This document shows, piece after piece, positions 44,870-54,227 of a stretch of 64,000 nt of DNA. This stretch comes from Pseudomonas entomophila L48. GTDB lineage: Bacteria > Pseudomonadota > Gammaproteobacteria > Pseudomonadales > Pseudomonadaceae. A program made the position numbers and the translations under genes. The notes beneath the pieces are model-generated. The model made no database searches, had not been told where the DNA came from, and saw only the letters and a program-made list of their open reading frames with translations. How positions within the stretch are numbered: position 1 is the stretch's first letter; every line of letters starts with the position of its first letter. The stretch is from positions 2,620,001-2,684,000 of the forward strand of contig NC_008027.1 in the NCBI RefSeq assembly GCF_000026105.1, read 5' to 3'.

Positions 44870-45874
44870 ATGAAATCAGCGCGCACCGTCATCTCGGAAA
44901 ACTTCTTCCGCCGCTTCAAGCCCATCTTCGCCCCGCACCTGGACGCCCTGGGCATCGACCTGCCGTTGCTGGACCGCGCCGACATCGAGATCCCCGGCGA
45001 CCAGTACGTCGCCCTGTGGGAAGCCGCCGGCACCCGCAACCCCGCCATCGGCCTGACCCTGGGCAGCCAGACCGAAGCCGACGACATCGGCGCCCTGGGC
45101 CACGCCCTGCATTGCGCGCCCAGCGTCGAAAAGGCGCTGATGACCTTGCACACCTACATCGTGGTGTTCGCCCAGGAGTCGTCCATCGACTACTGCTGCG
45201 AAAGCCGCCAGCTGCGCATCACCTACCAGGTCACCGACACCACCGTGGTCAACCGCCGCCAGGACGCCGAGTTCGCCATCGCCACGATTCTGCGCCAGCT
45301 GCAGTTGATCACCGCCAACCCGCTGCGGCCGTTGCGGGTGGACTTCGAGCACCCGCGCCCGGCGGATGTCTCGGTGCACAAGCAGCTGTTCATGTGCCCG
45401 TTGTTCTTCGGCCAGGCGACCAACCGCCTCACCTTGCCCATCGAGGTGCTCAAGCTGCCGGTGGCGCAGGGCAACGAGCGGCTGTTCCAGGCCCTGGAAC
45501 CCTACCTGCAACGGGAGCGCGAGCAGCGCAGCGTCAGTGACGAACTGCTGCCCCAGGTCACCCGCATGATCGCCCTGGGCATGGCCAGCGGCGTGCCGTC
45601 GCTGGATGAGGTCAGCGCGCGCATGGGGCTGAGCCGGCGCACCCTGCAACGTCGGCTCAAGGACCAGGCCATCGAGTTCTCGGTGCTGGTGGAGGAGGTG
45701 CGTCGCGACCTGGCGCTGGACTACCTGAACCATTCCGACTACTCGATGACGCAGATCTCGCTGCTGCTCGGTTACGCCGAGTCCGGCTCGTTCACCCGAG
45801 CCTTCCGCCGCTGGACCGGGCAGTCGCCGCAGCAGTTCCGCCAGGCCGGGCGCGAGCCTGGCACGGCGTGCTGA
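44870..45874 (+). CDS. AraC-family transcriptional regulator (PF12625-type N-terminus)
   Basis: A 334-aa regulator. The N-terminal part resembles the 'arabinose-binding'-type domain of the OruR/ArgR-like AraC group. Two helix-turn-helix motifs lie at the C-terminus: SLDEVSARMGLSRRTLQRRL and YSMTQISLLLGYAESGSFTRAF. It is followed by the FAD oxidoreductase gene (91 nt gap) and preceded by the ligase-MFS unit, and could act on either. Confidence 0.9.
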   Translation: MKSARTVISENFFRRFKPIFAPHLDALGIDLPLLDRADIEIPGDQYVALWEAAGTRNPAIGLTLGSQTEADDIGALGHALHCAPSVEKALMTLHTYIVVFAQESSIDYCCESRQLRITYQVTDTTVVNRRQDAEFAIATILRQLQLITANPLRPLRVDFEHPRPADVSVHKQLFMCPLFFGQATNRLTLPIEVLKLPVAQGNERLFQALEPYLQREREQRSVSDELLPQVTRMIALGMASGVPSLDEVSARMGLSRRTLQRRLKDQAIEFSVLVEEVRRDLALDYLNHSDYSMTQISLLLGYAESGSFTRAFRRWTGQSPQQFRQAGREPGTAC

Positions 45875-45964
45875 AAATCTGGCGTCTGCAGTCAATCCAG
45901 GTGTCGTGCCGCTCGATAGGCTCGAAGGGACCGCATGTTCGTATGCGAAACCCGAGAGTCCAGC

Positions 45965-47329
45965 ATGAATGACAACAACAATGACGCTGCGCATGAGCAC
46001 CGCTCCTTCTGGCAACACGACTATGGCGCCTACGCGCCCAACACGCGCCTGACCGAAGACCTCAAGGTCGATGTGGCGGTGATCGGTGGTGGCTTCACCG
46101 GGCTCAACACGGCCTGGCAGTTCAAGCGCGACAACCCCGGCGCCCGGGTGGTGGTGCTGGAGGCGGCCTTGATCGGCTTCGGCGCCAGCGGGCGCAACGC
46201 CGGCTTCAGCACCAAGCTGTTCGGCCTGGAGCCGGAGCTGGTGGTGCTGCGCTGGGGGCGGCAGAAGATGATCGACGCCCACCGCTACCTCGAAAGGGCC
46301 GTGGCCTATACCCGCGAGGTGATCGACAGCCATGGCCTCGATTCGGATTACCGCCATGCCGGGTTGGTGCGGGTCAGCTATTCGCCGCAGCAGGTGGCAC
46401 GCCTGGGCAAGACCCTGGAGCTGTACGAGTCGCTGGGGCTGGCGGCGGACATGCGCTGGCAGGACAGCGACGCGCTGCGCCAGCAATACGATTCGCCGCG
46501 GCTGCTGGGCGGCATTCGCGAAGCCGAGACCGGCTACCTCGACCCTTGCAAGCAGGTGCGCGGGCTCAAGGGCCTGGCGGCTTCGGTGGGGGTGCGTATC
46601 CATGAGGCGACGCCGGTGCTCGATATCGACAGCAGCGGTGCCGGCATCGTGTTGCGCACACCCGTGGCCAAGGTGACCGCCGACAAGCTGGTGATCGCCA
46701 CCAATGCCTACTCGCGGCAGGTTCCTGGCTCCCGTCCGCTGGAGCGCCGGCAATTCCCGCTGTGGACCTACCAGGTGGTCACCGAGCCGCTGGGCGACGC
46801 GCTGTGGCAGCGCCTGGGCTGGCAGGGCAGGGAAGCGTTCGGTGACAACCGGCAGATGCTGCACTACTTCCGCCCGACCGTGGACGGGCGCATCGTCATG
46901 GGCGGCGGCGATGTACTGGCCTACACCGGCAGCGCCATGGACGAGCAACCGTCACCGGCCTGCTGGGCGCACTGCGAGGCGCACCTGAAGTGGATCTATC
47001 CGCAGCTGCGCGATGTGCGCATTGCCTACCGCTGGGGCGGGCCGGTGTCGGTGAACGCCGACATGGTGCCGGAGATCAGTTTCATCGGCGATGAGCGCAT
47101 GGTCTACGCCGGCGGGTGTTTCGGCCATGGGGTTGCGCTGTGCCACCTCAACGGGCGGACCATCGCCGACTTGCTGCAGGGGCGGCGCAGCGAATTGACC
47201 GACTTCTGGATCGTCAATCGCAAGGCCATCGCCATGCCCGGCAACACCCTGTCGTGCTGGGCCGGGCGCACGGCGCGCCAGGCGCTGCGGGCGTGGGACT
47301 GGTGGGAGGAGCGCGCCCTCAAGGCCTGA
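45965..47329 (+). CDS. FAD-dependent amine/amino-acid oxidoreductase (DAO family)
   Basis: A 454-aa flavoenzyme of the PuuB/DadA-like DAO family. The FAD motif is VDVAVIGGGFTGLNTAWQF (residues 34-52), followed by a second glutathione-reductase-like region GFGASGRNAGF. C-terminal AGGCFGHGVALCHLNG contacts FAD. It probably oxidises a secondary or primary amine, e.g. gamma-glutamylputrescine-type substrates. The start at 45965 follows GAGAG. An AraC regulator lies upstream, and a terminator follows 190 nt downstream. Confidence 0.87.
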   Translation: MNDNNNDAAHEHRSFWQHDYGAYAPNTRLTEDLKVDVAVIGGGFTGLNTAWQFKRDNPGARVVVLEAALIGFGASGRNAGFSTKLFGLEPELVVLRWGRQKMIDAHRYLERAVAYTREVIDSHGLDSDYRHAGLVRVSYSPQQVARLGKTLELYESLGLAADMRWQDSDALRQQYDSPRLLGGIREAETGYLDPCKQVRGLKGLAASVGVRIHEATPVLDIDSSGAGIVLRTPVAKVTADKLVIATNAYSRQVPGSRPLERRQFPLWTYQVVTEPLGDALWQRLGWQGREAFGDNRQMLHYFRPTVDGRIVMGGGDVLAYTGSAMDEQPSPACWAHCEAHLKWIYPQLRDVRIAYRWGGPVSVNADMVPEISFIGDERMVYAGGCFGHGVALCHLNGRTIADLLQGRRSELTDFWIVNRKAIAMPGNTLSCWAGRTARQALRAWDWWEERALKA

Positions 47330-47517
47330 CAGGTTCTAGGGGATGTTCTTGTGGCGATCATGAAATCGAGCGCCGCCTGCGCGGCGCTCGGTCTGATCGG
47401 CGATGCATCTCCCCCGTCATGCCCTGGCACCGGATGACAAACACCCTGGCGCACGCGGCCAAGCCGCTGCCCACCGCCATTGAATACTGTCTGTTACGCA
47501 GAGCCGGAAACGCTTTT

Positions 47518-47546
47518 GGGGCCGCCCCTCGGCGGCCTCTTTTTTC
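47518..47546 (+). terminator. Rho-independent terminator
   Basis: A 7-bp stem GGCCGCC / GGCGGCC with a 4-nt loop is followed by TCTTTTTT. It separates the FAD oxidoreductase from the DUF1329 operon. Confidence 0.85.
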
Positions 47547-47608
47547 CACCGCTCTGCCTGCAACGAACTGCCTTTCGATAACCACAACAATCACGCAAGG
47601 AAAGGTTC

Positions 47609-48946
47609 ATGAAACGACGCCCCCTGTCCCTGTTGGGCGGCGCGCTGCTGGCGCTGCTCGGTACCACCACCTCGTTCACGGCCGTCGCGGCCCTCACCCC
47701 CACAGGCGCCGAGAAGGCTGGCAACGCCGACGGCAGCATCCCCGCCTGGACCGGCGGCCTGACCCAGGCCCCGGCCGGCTGGTCGCCAGGCCACGGCGAC
47801 CCCTACGCCGGCGATAAGCGCCTGTACTCGATCGACGCCAGCAACGTGACCCAATACCAGGCGCAGTTGCCGGAAGGGCAGGTGGCGCTGATCAAGGCCT
47901 ACCCGGGCTACCGCCTCGACGTGTACCCCAGCCACCGCAGCTGCGCGATCCCTGACGAGGTGGCGCAGCGCACCCAGGCCTTCGCCGGCCAGGCCAGCAT
48001 CGGTGCCGACGGCTGGCGCCTGGAGCGTGCCGCCGGGGCGGCAGTACCGTTCCCGCAACCCAAGAGTGGCATCGAGGTGCTGTGGAACTACAAGCTGCGC
48101 TACATGGCCAAGGGCCGCAAGGCGCAGATCTCGTTCCTGCGCCGCGAGCCGGCCGGCGGCCTCACCGAGGTGCGCCAGTGGGCCAGCGAGTACTACCCCT
48201 ACAACGACCCGGCGGTGAAGGCCCCGGCAGACACCGACGACGTCGAGGCCAAGCTGCTCTACGACATCCAGTCGCCGTCCTCGCGCGCCGGCGAGATGTA
48301 CCTGGTGCACGCCCGCCTGGACCAGCCGCAGAACGCCTGGATCTACTTCCCCGGCCAGCGTCGCGTGCGCCAGGCGCCGACCTTCGCCTACGACAACCCG
48401 ATCGCCGGCTCCGACAACCTGTACTTCGTCGACCAGATCAACATGTTCACCGGCGCCCTGGACCGCTACGACTTCAAGCTGCTGGGCAAGCGCGAGATGG
48501 TGGTGCCGTACAACTCCTACCGCCTGGTGGACAAGACCAACACCTACGACAAGCTGATCGGCGAGCACTACCTGGACCGCGACGCCCAGCGCTACGAGAA
48601 GCACCGGGTGTGGGTGGTGGAGGCCACGGTCAAGGCCGACAAGCGCCACTCGTTCGCCAAGCGCGTGTTCTATTTCGACGAGGACAGCTGGAGCCTGCTG
48701 CACGTGGACATGTACGACGCCAAGGGCAACCTGTGGCGGGTGCAGGAGGGCAGCCTGTGGGCCGATCCCGAGATCCAGGCCTGCACCAGCTTCGAGTACG
48801 TCAGCTACGACCTGATCGCCCGGCGCTACATCGCCGACGGCTTCACCCAGCAGGGCGCGGCCCTGGACCTCACCGCCGGCCTGCAAGGACGGGTCAGCGA
48901 CAAGCAGTTCAACGCAGGCGAGCTACGCCGTCGCGGCGAGCGCTGA
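47609..48946 (+). CDS. DUF1329 periplasmic/outer-membrane-associated protein
   Basis: A 445-aa exported protein: signal peptide MKRRPLSLLGGALLALLG to about residue 29 (AVAA). The body is the DUF1329 family (PAWTGGL near 40, YYPYNDPAVK, LYFVDQINMFTGALDRYDFK), a LolA/LolB-like beta-fold protein. DUF1329 is usually encoded next to DUF1302 and an RND exporter, as here, and is thought to carry hydrophobic molecules in the periplasm. Start: AAGGAAAGG upstream. First gene of a long run. Confidence 0.88.
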   Translation: MKRRPLSLLGGALLALLGTTTSFTAVAALTPTGAEKAGNADGSIPAWTGGLTQAPAGWSPGHGDPYAGDKRLYSIDASNVTQYQAQLPEGQVALIKAYPGYRLDVYPSHRSCAIPDEVAQRTQAFAGQASIGADGWRLERAAGAAVPFPQPKSGIEVLWNYKLRYMAKGRKAQISFLRREPAGGLTEVRQWASEYYPYNDPAVKAPADTDDVEAKLLYDIQSPSSRAGEMYLVHARLDQPQNAWIYFPGQRRVRQAPTFAYDNPIAGSDNLYFVDQINMFTGALDRYDFKLLGKREMVVPYNSYRLVDKTNTYDKLIGEHYLDRDAQRYEKHRVWVVEATVKADKRHSFAKRVFYFDEDSWSLLHVDMYDAKGNLWRVQEGSLWADPEIQACTSFEYVSYDLIARRYIADGFTQQGAALDLTAGLQGRVSDKQFNAGELRRRGER

Positions 48947-48964
48947 CCGCCAGGAGACCAGAGC

Positions 48965-50791
48965 ATGAACACATTCCCTTCGCGGGCATGGGCGAAGGCC
49001 GCCCCGTGCCCGGCGCTGGCCCTGGCTGCCCTCGGCCTGCTCGGCGCGCAACCTTGCCAGGCGTTCACATTCGGTAGCGAGGACGGTGTCTCGGGCAGCT
49101 TCGACTCGACCCTGTCCTACGGTTTCGCCAGCCGCCTGCAATCGCCCGACTGCCACTTGCTGGGCAACGACAACGGCGGCTGCAACACCGGCACAAACAA
49201 CGAGCTGGGCCGCTATTACAACCTGGAGCGCGGCAACGGCTACGCCAACGCCGACATCAACTACAGCAACGCCGACGACGGCAACCTCAACTACCACAAG
49301 CACGACGTGTTCTCCCAGGTGCTCAAGGGCACCCACGAACTGAGCCTGCGTTTCGGCGAGGGTTGGAGCGCCCTGGGCCGGGTGGCCTGGGCGCGGGACT
49401 TCAAGATGGACGACACCCGTCGCACCGACCTGGAAGGCCCGGCCAGGCGCGATGCCACCAAGCGCTTCGACCTGCTGGACCTGTGGGTGGCGAAGCGCTT
49501 CGACATCGGTGAGATGCCGGCCAAGGTCAAGCTCGGCAACCAGGTGATCAGCTGGGGCGCGGAGCTGTTCGTCAGCGGCGGCATCAACCAGATCAACGCC
49601 CTGAGCCTGCCCAAATACCACACCCCGGGCACGCAACTGAAGGAGGTGTTCATCCCCGCGCCGATGGCCTCGTTCAGCCTGGGGCTGAGCGACACCCTGA
49701 ACCTGGAGGGTTACTACCCGTTCAAGTGGAACGGCTACGACGTCGACCCGGTGGGCACCTACTTCTCCAGCGCCGACATCGCCGGCGAAGGGCGTCGGGC
49801 GATCTACTACCCGACGGGCTTCGTCGAAGGCCTGCAACCCGGCACCTGCGCGGGGACACCGACCGGCCGCTGCGGCGACCCGCTGACCAGCGGCCTGAGC
49901 CACGAGCAACTGGTGGCCAGCGGCCTGGCGGTGCCCTATGACGGCGAGCGCAAGCCCGGCAACGGCGGCCAGTACGGCCTGGCCCTGCGCTGGACGGCGG
50001 AGTCGATCAACACCGAGTTCGGCCTGTTCTACCAGCGCTACCACGACAAGCTGCCCTTCATCGGCTACACGGCGCGCAGCAACCCGGATGCCCTGGTGGT
50101 GGACGACTACTTCATCAACTACGGCGAGGACAAGGACCTGTTCGGCGCGTCGATGAGCACCCTGGTGGGGCCGGTGGCCGTGGCCGGCGAGCTGTCGTTC
50201 CGGCCCCACGACAGCGTGGCCATCGACCCGACGGTGGCCTTCGGGCAGGGCCTGACCGGCAGCCACAACCGCTACAGCGTGTTCGACACAGGGGTGAGCA
50301 AGGGATTCGTCGAGGAACGCAAGTGGCAGGCCGACGTCAACGCCACCTACACCTTCTCCGGCAACGACCCGCTGGGCTTCATCCCCAACGCCCTGGGCGC
50401 CTCGGACGGCTTCCTGCTGGCGGAGGTGGCGGTCACCCGCTATCCGGGGCTGGACACTTCGGGCCGGGTGCCCTACGTGCTGCCGGACTATTCGCTGCCG
50501 GACCGCACCTCGTGGGGCTATGTCACCGAGTTCGGGCTCAACTACCCGAACCTGTTCGACAGCGGCGTCACCGTCACCCCGCAGCTGGACTTCAGCCACG
50601 ACGTCAAGGGCACCACGCCCAACGCCATGCCCTTCGTCGAGGGGCGCAAGTCGCTGACCACCGCGCTGCTGTTCAACTACCGCGACCGCTGGAAAGGCGG
50701 CCTGCAGTGGGTGCGCTACTGGGGGGGCGGCGACAACAACCTGATGGCCGACCGCGACTTCGTCAGCGGCAATATTTCCTACTCCTTCTGA
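48965..50791 (+). CDS. DUF1302 outer-membrane protein
   Basis: A 608-aa exported protein with a signal peptide ending PCQA (near residue 37), and a beta-rich body typical of DUF1302 (GSFDSTLSYGFASRL, SWGYVTEFGLNYPNLF, last residues FVSGNISYSF with terminal Phe). Probably an outer-membrane channel for hydrophobic compounds. It is 18 nt after the DUF1329 gene. Confidence 0.88.
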   Translation: MNTFPSRAWAKAAPCPALALAALGLLGAQPCQAFTFGSEDGVSGSFDSTLSYGFASRLQSPDCHLLGNDNGGCNTGTNNELGRYYNLERGNGYANADINYSNADDGNLNYHKHDVFSQVLKGTHELSLRFGEGWSALGRVAWARDFKMDDTRRTDLEGPARRDATKRFDLLDLWVAKRFDIGEMPAKVKLGNQVISWGAELFVSGGINQINALSLPKYHTPGTQLKEVFIPAPMASFSLGLSDTLNLEGYYPFKWNGYDVDPVGTYFSSADIAGEGRRAIYYPTGFVEGLQPGTCAGTPTGRCGDPLTSGLSHEQLVASGLAVPYDGERKPGNGGQYGLALRWTAESINTEFGLFYQRYHDKLPFIGYTARSNPDALVVDDYFINYGEDKDLFGASMSTLVGPVAVAGELSFRPHDSVAIDPTVAFGQGLTGSHNRYSVFDTGVSKGFVEERKWQADVNATYTFSGNDPLGFIPNALGASDGFLLAEVAVTRYPGLDTSGRVPYVLPDYSLPDRTSWGYVTEFGLNYPNLFDSGVTVTPQLDFSHDVKGTTPNAMPFVEGRKSLTTALLFNYRDRWKGGLQWVRYWGGGDNNLMADRDFVSGNISYSF

Positions 50792-50836
50792 TCCGGCCGC
50801 CACGTGCTCGCGGGGCGCGTGGCGGGGAGGCTATTC

Positions 50837-53197
50837 ATGCTGGCTTATCTGGTCTCGGCGCTCGAGCGCCTGGTCTTTCGCCATCGCCTGGCGACCCTCG
50901 GCCTGCTGGCCGTGGTCACCCTGGTGATGGGCCTGTTCGCCGCGCGTCTGGAGATGTCGGCGGGCTTCGACAAACAGCTGCCGCAGCAGCACCCCTATAT
51001 CAAGACTTTCAACCAGTACCGTGACGTGCTGTTCGGCGCCAACCGGGTCATCGTGGTGCTGCGGGCGCGCCACGGCGATATCTGGAACCCGGCGGCGCTG
51101 ACCCGCCTGCACGACTTGACCCAGACGCTGTTCTTCCTGCCGGGCATCGACCGGCGCAGCGTCACCTCGCTGTGGACGCCGAACACCCGCGCCGTGCAGA
51201 TCACCGAGGAGGGCATGAAGGCCGAGGACGTGGTCGGCGGCGATGTCACCGTCGGCAACCTCGACGCCCGGGCCATCGCCGGCATACGCGAGCGCACCCT
51301 GGCCGGCGGCTTCGTCGGCAGCCTGGTGGCCAACGACCAGCGCGGGGCGATGGTGGTGGCGGAGCTGGCCGACCCGGACCCGGCCACGGGCAAGCGCCTG
51401 GACTATCTCGCCTTTAGCCGGCAGCTGGAGGAGCAGGTGAGGGCGCAGTACGCCAACACCGACTTCGACGTGCAGATCATCGGCTTCGCCAAGCAGATGG
51501 GCGATATCGGCGCCGGCGCCCGCAGCGTGGTCGAATTCTTCGCCCTGGCGTTCGTGCTCACGGCGCTGGCGGTCTATTGGTACACCCGCTCCTGGCGCCT
51601 GACCGTGCTGCCGCTGGTGTGCTCGCTGGTGTCGGTGGCGTGGCAGTTCGGCACCCTGACGCTGCTGGGCTTCGGCCTCGACCCGCTGGCGATCCTGGTG
51701 CCGTTCCTGGTGTTCGCCATCGGCGTTTCCCATGGCGTGCAGCAGGTCAACTTCATCGCCAAGGAGGTGTGTGCCGGTGCCGATGGCATGACCGCCGCCC
51801 GGCGCAGTTTCGTCGGGCTGATGATCCCGGGCACCCTGGCACTGATCACGGCTTTCGTCGGGTTTGCGACGCTGGTGCTGGTGCCGATCCCGATGATCCG
51901 CGAGCTGGCCATCACCGCCTCGGTGGGGGTGGCCTACAAGATCGTCACCAACCTGGTGATGCTGCCGGTGCTGGCCAGCTACTGCTGCTTCGACAGCCGC
52001 TACGTGGCACGGGTCGAGCGCCTGCGGGCGCGCCGAGAGGGGCTGATGACCGGCCTCGGGCGTATCGCCGAGCCACGCAACGCGGTGCTGGTGGCGCTGC
52101 TGGGTGCGGTGCTGATGGTGCTGGCGGTGTGGCAGAGCCAGGGCCGGCATGTCGGCCATGTGCTGCCTGGCGCACCCGAGCTGCACGCCGACTCGCGCTA
52201 CAACCAGGACGTGGAGCAGGTGGTAGGGCACTTCGCCCTGGGCCTGGACCTGTTCACCGTGGCCGTGCAGACCCCGGCGGGCGGTTGCTACCGGCATGAT
52301 GTGATGGCCTATGTCGACCGCCTGACCTGGTACCTGGGCACCTTGCCCGGCGTGTTGTCGGCGCAGTCGCTGCCGGCCATGGCCAAGCTGGCGGCCTCGG
52401 GGGTAAACGAAGGGCAGCCGAAGTGGGCGGCGCTGCCGGTCGACGAGCTGTCCCTGGGCGAGGCCGTGCGCCAGGTGCCCGAGGCGCTGCGCCTGTATGA
52501 CGCCGACTGTACCGTGCTGCCGGTCAACCTGTACCTGGCCGACCACAAGGCCAGCACCCTCAAGCAGGTGACTGCGGCCATCGAGCAGTACCGCGAGCGC
52601 TATGTCCTGCCCGGGGTGAACGTGCGCCTGGCCAGCGGCAACGCCGGGGTGCAGGCCGCCACCAACGCGGTGGTGGAGGGCTCCGAGCTGCCGATGATGC
52701 TCTATGTGTACCTGACCATCGTGCTGCTGGTAGGGCTGGTGTACCGCGACTGGCGGGCCATGCTCGCCTGCTGCCTGCCGCTGACCCTGGCGACCTTCCT
52801 CGGGTACTGGTTCATGAAGGCCCTCGACATCGGCCTGACCGTGGCCACCTTGCCGGTGATGGTGCTGGCCGTGGGCGTGGGGGTGGATTACGCCTTCTAC
52901 ATCTACAACCGCCTGCAACTGCACCTGGCGGCGGGCCGCGACATCGTTGCCGCGTTCCAGCAGGCGTTGCGCGAGGTGGGCGTGGCCACGGTGTTCACCG
53001 CGCTGACGCTGTCGGTGGGGGTGGCCACCTGGTCGTTTTCGGCGCTGAAATTCCAGGCCGACATGGGCCTGCTGCTGACCTTCATGTTCATGGCCAACAT
53101 GCTGATGGCGGTGACCCTGCTGCCGGCCCTGGCCGTGGTCCTGGAAATACTGGTTCCGCGACGGGGGCCGGTACGTGCGCCCCTGGTCGCCCATTAA
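50837..53197 (+). CDS. RND/MMPL-family exporter
   Basis: A 786-aa inner-membrane protein of the RND superfamily, MMPL-type: two sets of membrane segments (near 220-400 and 620-780) separated by periplasmic loops. Examples are VVEFFALAFVLTALAVYW, PFLVFAIGVSHGVQQVNFIA and VLAVGVGVDYAFYIYNRLQL. It is close to exporters paired with DUF1329/DUF1302 that move hydrophobic molecules such as sterol-like compounds or hopanoids. The start at 50837 has GGGGAGG 6 nt upstream; the ATG at 50804 is less likely. Confidence 0.9.
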   Translation: MLAYLVSALERLVFRHRLATLGLLAVVTLVMGLFAARLEMSAGFDKQLPQQHPYIKTFNQYRDVLFGANRVIVVLRARHGDIWNPAALTRLHDLTQTLFFLPGIDRRSVTSLWTPNTRAVQITEEGMKAEDVVGGDVTVGNLDARAIAGIRERTLAGGFVGSLVANDQRGAMVVAELADPDPATGKRLDYLAFSRQLEEQVRAQYANTDFDVQIIGFAKQMGDIGAGARSVVEFFALAFVLTALAVYWYTRSWRLTVLPLVCSLVSVAWQFGTLTLLGFGLDPLAILVPFLVFAIGVSHGVQQVNFIAKEVCAGADGMTAARRSFVGLMIPGTLALITAFVGFATLVLVPIPMIRELAITASVGVAYKIVTNLVMLPVLASYCCFDSRYVARVERLRARREGLMTGLGRIAEPRNAVLVALLGAVLMVLAVWQSQGRHVGHVLPGAPELHADSRYNQDVEQVVGHFALGLDLFTVAVQTPAGGCYRHDVMAYVDRLTWYLGTLPGVLSAQSLPAMAKLAASGVNEGQPKWAALPVDELSLGEAVRQVPEALRLYDADCTVLPVNLYLADHKASTLKQVTAAIEQYRERYVLPGVNVRLASGNAGVQAATNAVVEGSELPMMLYVYLTIVLLVGLVYRDWRAMLACCLPLTLATFLGYWFMKALDIGLTVATLPVMVLAVGVGVDYAFYIYNRLQLHLAAGRDIVAAFQQALREVGVATVFTALTLSVGVATWSFSALKFQADMGLLLTFMFMANMLMAVTLLPALAVVLEILVPRRGPVRAPLVAH

Positions 53198-53212
53198 GAC
53201 GGAGGCATGCCG

Positions 53213-54190
53213 ATGACGGCTGTTCGATTGCTGCCCTGGGTACTGGGGCTGATGTGCGCGGGGCAGGCCTGGGCGGCACCTGCCATTGCCTTGAATGATG
53301 TGCACCAGGCGCCGTTGGTGGCGGTCGGCCGGGCAGGGTCGGGGCTGGTGGCTGTGGGCGACCACGGTGTGGTGGCGTTGTCCGCCGATGGCCAGCAGTG
53401 GCGCCAGGCACGCAGCGTGCCGGTGGAAGGGCTGCTGACCGCGGTGAGTTTCATCGATAGCCAGCAAGGCTGGGCCGTGGGCCATGGCGGGGTGCTGCTG
53501 CACAGTGTCGATGGCGGCCAGGACTGGACCTTGCAAAAGCATCTGGAGGGCAGGCCGGTGTTGCTCTCGGTGCTGTTCACCGATGCCCGCCACGGCGTGG
53601 TGGTCGGTGCCTATGGCTATGCCGCGCGCACGGCCAATGGCGGCGTCACCTGGCAAGCGTTGCAGGTGGGCGAGGAGGGCGATGATTTCCACTTCAACCA
53701 GGTGTTCCAGGCCGCCGACGCCAGCCTGTTCATCGTCGGCGAGGCCGGCCACGCCTACCGCTCCACCGACCAGGGCGATTCCTGGCAAGCCCTGGACACG
53801 GGCGTCAGTGGCTCGCTGTGGACCGGCACCGGCCTGCGCGATGGCCGTGTGTTGCTGGCGGGCATGAGCGGGCGGGTATTGCTGGGCGACAGCCAGGGCC
53901 GGCATTGGCAGGTGCTCGACAGCGGCAGCCGCGAGGCGATCACCGCCGTGGCGCAACTGGACGACGGCCGCGTGGCCCTGGTGGGCAACGCCGGCCTGGT
54001 GGCGGTCTCCGACACGTTGGTGGCGCACTTCACCAGCACCCAGCGCGAGGACCGGCAGAACCTCGCGGCCCTGGTCGCGCAGCCGGGTCATCTGTTGCTA
54101 CTCGGCGCCGCAGGTGTGGTCGACAGCGTGGCACCGGATGCCAAGCCGACTGTCACCGCGCGCCAATCCACCGAAAATGCCCCTCGATAG
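53213..54190 (+). CDS. Ycf48-like (BNR/WD40-type) periplasmic protein
   Basis: A 325-aa exported beta-propeller: signal peptide to about AWAA (residue 21), then repeats such as GLVAVGDHGVVALSADGQQW, QQGWAVGHGGVLLHSVDGGQ and HAYRSTDQGDSWQ, typical of Ycf48/photosystem-stability-factor-like proteins. Members are often next to DUF1302/DUF1329/RND genes. The start at 53213 has GGAGG 7 nt upstream; the ATG at 53207 is too close. Confidence 0.83.
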   Translation: MTAVRLLPWVLGLMCAGQAWAAPAIALNDVHQAPLVAVGRAGSGLVAVGDHGVVALSADGQQWRQARSVPVEGLLTAVSFIDSQQGWAVGHGGVLLHSVDGGQDWTLQKHLEGRPVLLSVLFTDARHGVVVGAYGYAARTANGGVTWQALQVGEEGDDFHFNQVFQAADASLFIVGEAGHAYRSTDQGDSWQALDTGVSGSLWTGTGLRDGRVLLAGMSGRVLLGDSQGRHWQVLDSGSREAITAVAQLDDGRVALVGNAGLVAVSDTLVAHFTSTQREDRQNLAALVAQPGHLLLLGAAGVVDSVAPDAKPTVTARQSTENAPR

Positions 54191-54227
54191 ACTCAAGCCC
54201 AGGCCGATCGCCTGTTGCGGAGCCCCT

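Noticed and set aside
44876..46948. A 690-codon minus-strand open frame
   Set aside because: Antisense to the AraC and FAD oxidoreductase genes, which have clear motifs on the plus strand.
47370..47392. GC-rich hairpin GAGCGCCGC...GCGGCGCTC as a terminator
   Set aside because: It has a 9-bp stem but no T-run; the hairpin at 47518 with a T-run is the better terminator.
50831..54091. A 1086-codon open frame on the minus strand
   Set aside because: It is antisense to the RND exporter and Ycf48-like genes; its translation is His/Gln/Gly-rich low-complexity, as expected for the shadow of high-GC codon usage.
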